Shown: piece by piece, positions 62,004 to 64,000 of the stretch
How the letters are laid out: every line of letters starts with the position of its first letter
How positions within the stretch are numbered: the first letter of the stretch is position 1
Source of the DNA: an uncultured Lachnospiraceae bacterium
Lineage (GTDB): Bacteria > Bacillota > Clostridia > Lachnospirales > Lachnospiraceae
Assembly (NCBI GenBank): GCA_910587765.1
Contig: CAJUNR010000025.1
Location: forward strand, 1 to 64,000
DNA: 64,000 nt
Direction of reading: 5' to 3'
Made by a program: the position numbers and the translations under genes
The notes under the pieces: generated by a model
Database searches by the model: none
What the model was told of the DNA's origin: nothing
Seen by the model: the letters and a program-made list of their open reading frames with translations, nothing else

Positions 62004-62029
62004 TTTCGCAGATTTGGCTATTCTGTAAA
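62004..62029. repeat. Right inverted repeat of the putative invertible segment
   Basis: TTCGCAG (62005-62011), 11-bp spacer ATTTGGCTATT, CTGTAAA (62023-62029), the right half-arm being degenerate. Bases 62004-62025 are the exact reverse complement of 60535-60556. Confidence 0.8.
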
Positions 62030-62110
62030 AAATATCAGTTGTTTTCATCTCGAGACTTTTCTGTGATTTTTGCGAAATTACCTGATTTAAAAAGAAGGGA
62101 ATTGTTTTTC

Positions 62111-62135
62111 AAAAGCCTGTCGGCAGGCCGTTTTT
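62111..62135 (+). terminator. Terminator-like hairpin beyond the invertible segment
   Basis: GCCTG (62115-62119), loop TCGG, CAGGC (62124-62128), preceded by AAAA and followed by CGTTTTTG. It would stop transcription leaving the segment through its right end. Confidence 0.6.
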
Positions 62136-62277
62136 GCGGCTTGTCTTTTTGTGCTCCCGGCATTTTGATTGCGCCCGATGCTTTTTCGTAAAACAAAAAG
62201 CCAGGCTATCAACCTTGATGATGTCTGACTTTCATATTGATTATCTTATGGCGTCATTTTTCACATGGCAAGGATGT

Positions 62278-62304
62278 CACCGCTCGCAAGTCTGAAGAGC
62301 GGTG
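62278..62304. repeat. Hairpin upstream of the IS630 transposase remnant
   Basis: CACCGCTC (62278-62285) pairs perfectly with GAGCGGTG (62297-62304), loop 11 nt. It lies 65 bp before the transposase start. It may be part of the IS end or a leader structure; I could not find matching terminal inverted repeats of the IS. Confidence 0.4.
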
Positions 62305-62368
62305 ATGTAACGAGAGAAGATATTACGGTGGTACAATGTATATATCAACTGATGGAGGCATTGTACTT

Positions 62369-63455
62369 ATGGGAAGAAAACCATGTATTATCAACCTTAC
62401 CGCAGAAGACCGCGAATACCTCGAAACCCAAACTCGTGCCCGTACTATTCAGGCTCAAACTGTGAACCGTTCCCGCATCCTGCTTTTGAAAGCAGATGGC
62501 TGCCCTATTGACGACATTGCCGATAAAGTCGGAGTCAACCGCAAGAGCGTCATGCTCTGCTTGAAAAAATATGAAGAAGGCGGTTTGGAAAACGCTTTGT
62601 TTGATGCTCCGGGCCGTGGGCGCAATGCCGAAATCACGGATGATGAAAAAGCATGGATCATCAATATTGCCTGTCAGAAACCAATTGATTTTGGTTATGC
62701 AGCAGAGACCTGGACCTATGCCAGGCTGACCTCTCATATCAATAGAAATGCTGAAGCAGCCGGTTATATAAGGCTTTCAACCATCCACAAAAGCACGGTT
62801 CACAGCATTTTAGACGAAGCCGAAATAAAGCCTTTTCGGATCAGGTATTACTGTGAGAACCGGGATCCGGATTTTGACAGTAAGATGCATAATGTTTTGT
62901 TAGTGTACAAGCAACTTTCAATGCAGTTCGATGAAGATGGCCATTTCCTTCCATGGGAGGAAGACAAAGAAGTAGTCCATGTGCTTTCCTATGATGAAAA
63001 ACCGGGCATACAGGTTATTGCAACAACGTCGGAAGACCTCCTTGCTGATGAACACCATGGCACAATAAACAGGGACTATGGGTATAAGCGTCCTGGGACA
63101 CTGTCATTGCTGGCAGGAATTGACTTGCAGACTGGTGAAGCCATCCCATTGGTTAGCGAAACCCATAACAGCAAGGATTATACCGAATTTCTAAAGATAC
63201 TTGACAACAAGTATCCAAAGGGCGGGAAAATCCGTATCGTACTTGACAATCTCAAAGTCCACACTTCCGAAGAAACGAGGAAGTATCTTGCCACAGCGCT
63301 GGGGAATACGTGTCAAATCCAAAGCAGAGTTGGCGGATCGCATCTATCAGTATTTTAATGAGATCAACGCAGAGCCAGTGGTATTCCACTGGAAATATAA
63401 CCTCGATGATATCAATGTATCAGAGGAAGTTAATTGTAGATACACTACAAAGTAA
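62369..63455 (+). pseudogene. IS630 family transposase, broken by deletion and frameshift
   Basis: The first 310 codons read as an IS630 transposase: helix-turn-helix at the N terminus (IDDIADKVGVNRKSVMLCLKK), first acidic residue in VVHVLSYDEKPGIQ, second in GGKIRIVLDNLKVHTS. At about 63300 the frame runs through unrelated residues to a stop at 63358. The normal C terminus (RVKSKAELADRIYQYFNEIN...) resumes in another frame to 63455. The segment with KHGSWLN and the third catalytic residue (Glu) is missing, so an internal deletion inactivated it. GGAGG precedes the ATG. Confidence 0.85.
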
Positions 63456-63501
63456 AAAGTCCAGTTAATTGGCGAACGTTATACTAGTCGGGAAAGCGTA
63501 T

Positions 63502-63603
63502 ATGAAAGAAGTATTACCAAACCCGGAAGAGACAGAAATCTTTAAAAAGGAATTGTTGGAGATTGTAATAGACGTAACCGAATTTCTTCCGGATGCAGTG
63601 TGA
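63502..63603 (+). CDS. Possible 33-residue ORF or gene remnant
   Basis: ATG at 63502 after GGGAAAG opens MKEVLPNPEETEIFKKELLE and ends EFLPDAV. It is not recognisable. The sense-like composition suggests the tail of a decayed gene next to the broken transposase rather than a working gene. Confidence 0.25.
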   Translation: MKEVLPNPEETEIFKKELLEIVIDVTEFLPDAV

Positions 63604-63618
63604 TTGAAAAGACAAAAA

Positions 63619-63630
63619 GAACAAAAGTTC
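63619..63630. promoter_or_regulatory. LexA-type operator upstream of uvrB
   Basis: GAACAAAAGTTC fits the Gram-positive LexA (DinR) core GAAC-N4-GTTC, 243 bp before the uvrB start. uvrB is a standard SOS gene, which makes the site plausible although it is further upstream than usual. Confidence 0.55.
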
Positions 63631-63724
63631 GATTTTGCATCTATAAAAATCTAACGATTTGTGGTAAGATAAAAAAGCTTTTTAGTGCTGTCCCGTCCGT
63701 ATGGAATTACGGAGGTGTGCTGAG

Positions 63725-63805
63725 TTGCAAAAACAGCAAATTGTGAACGGAATTCGTCGTGGGCCTGTTTTTCCAAAATTTGAGCAAAGGCCACGACGAA
63801 AATAA
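63725..63805 (+). CDS. Possible 26-residue leader ORF upstream of uvrB
   Basis: TTG at 63725 follows GGAGGT by eight bases and reads 26 codons (LQKQQIVNGIRRGPVFPKFE...RRK) to TAA at 63803. The frame spans an inverted repeat, TTCGTCGTGGGCC (63752-63764) with GGCCACGACGAA (63789-63800), which could form a hairpin in the mRNA. A very short ORF of this kind can arise by chance. Confidence 0.2.
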   Translation: MQKQQIVNGIRRGPVFPKFEQRPRRK

Positions 63806-63872
63806 AATGTTCCACGACGAATTTTTGTCCGATACGCGTCTTTTTTTACTATGAATTTTGGAGGTGGTATTT

Positions 63873-64000
63873 GTGCAAACTGCACAAAAAATGTTCGAAC
63901 TTCACAGCGAATACAAGCCCACCGGCGACCAGCCCCAGGCCATAGAAGCCCTGGTCAAAGGGTTTAAAGAAGGCAACCAATTCCAGACTTTACTGGGGGT
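63873..64000 (+). CDS. uvrB: Excinuclease ABC subunit B (5' end, cut by window edge)
   Basis: The 42 visible codons read FELHSEYKPTGDQPQAIEAL and continue to FQTLLGV, the UvrB N terminus just before Walker A. GTG 63873 lies seven bases after GGAGGT; the next in-frame ATG (63891) has no ribosome site at the right distance. UvrB is the damage-verifying helicase of nucleotide excision repair. The rest of the gene lies beyond the window. Confidence 0.92.
   Translation, partial: MQTAQKMFELHSEYKPTGDQPQAIEALVKGFKEGNQFQTLLG

Larger units (their letters stand above)
60531..62029. mobile_element. Putative invertible DNA segment carrying its own recombinase
   Basis: The 1.5-kb segment is bounded by a 22-bp perfect inverted repeat, contains only the tyrosine recombinase and its upstream region, and lies directly upstream of the AP2-pel genes. 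A promoter at 61931-61959 points outward through the right end. In the present orientation it runs into the hairpin at 62115-62128. After inversion it would face AP2-pel, with its -10 box about 100 bp from the AP2 ATG. Inverted rather than direct repeats argue against an excisable island. Confidence 0.65.

Noticed and set aside
62150..63480. Terminal inverted repeats of the IS630 copy
   Set aside because: Comparing both flanks by eye gave no convincing matching ends or TA duplication, so the IS boundaries are not reported.

Overview
The window looks like chromosomal DNA from a gut-type member of the Lachnospiraceae (Clostridia). The support is a Gram-positive PolC, an HPr-like protein, the radical SAM/DUF4130 pair, Na/Pi cotransporter and PhoB/PhoR-type genes, a DUF134 regulator, strong AGGAGG ribosome sites and moderately high GC coding. 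The species cannot be named from the sequence alone.

Layout. 1-400 is a tRNA cluster (Asp 5'-truncated, Val, Leu, Arg) with a terminator. 400-5600 holds a structured repeat, a 55-residue Asn/Ser-rich mini-protein and housekeeping genes (rhodanese, THUMP RNA methyltransferase, RdgB, YfcE-like phosphoesterase, PanE-like reductase, DUF134-NifX fusion). 5794-25189 is a defence island: a Wadjet operon of type II appearance (jetD-jetA-jetB-jetC), an SGNH hydrolase, an AAA/PD-(D/E)XK protein, a decayed scrap of a second jetC, a PLD-helicase-DUF3427 protein with Nudix and YjbR partners, and a three-gene Shango-type system (TerB-like, ATPase, helicase). 25470-46033 is mostly core: the radical SAM/DUF4130 pair, an HPr-like protein, a Cas4-like/Rad3 helicase, glyA, mscL, mnmM, a phosphate transporter with a two-component system, folA, ftsW, ispG and polC. 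46189-51628 encodes two secreted surface proteins, the second a GH25 lysozyme. 51779-60500 (minus strand) is a Gram-positive Pel exopolysaccharide operon (pelD-E-A-F-G) preceded by an AP2/zinc-knuckle gene. 60531-62029 is a putative invertible segment carrying its own tyrosine recombinase. The window ends with a broken IS630 transposase and the start of uvrB behind a LexA-type box.

The two results I rate highest are these. (1) Two copies of a 22-bp perfect inverted repeat, each with a dyad around an 11-bp spacer, flank the tyrosine recombinase next to the AP2-Pel operon. A good outward promoter lies just inside the far repeat. In the orientation seen here it points away from pel into a terminator-like hairpin; inversion would aim it at AP2-pel. 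This predicts a self-contained phase switch for Pel. (2) At least two families of long, multi-hairpin intergenic repeats are present. Their copies differ in sequence but keep pairing by compensatory changes, so they look like selected structured RNA or DNA elements.

How the genes work together: Wadjet would act against plasmids and Shango against phage, with the AT-richer middle genes probably later arrivals. The Pel proteins would make and export a cationic polysaccharide under c-di-GMP control through PelD, with transcription possibly gated by DNA inversion. All functions are inferred from recognised motifs and gene order. No database search was possible.
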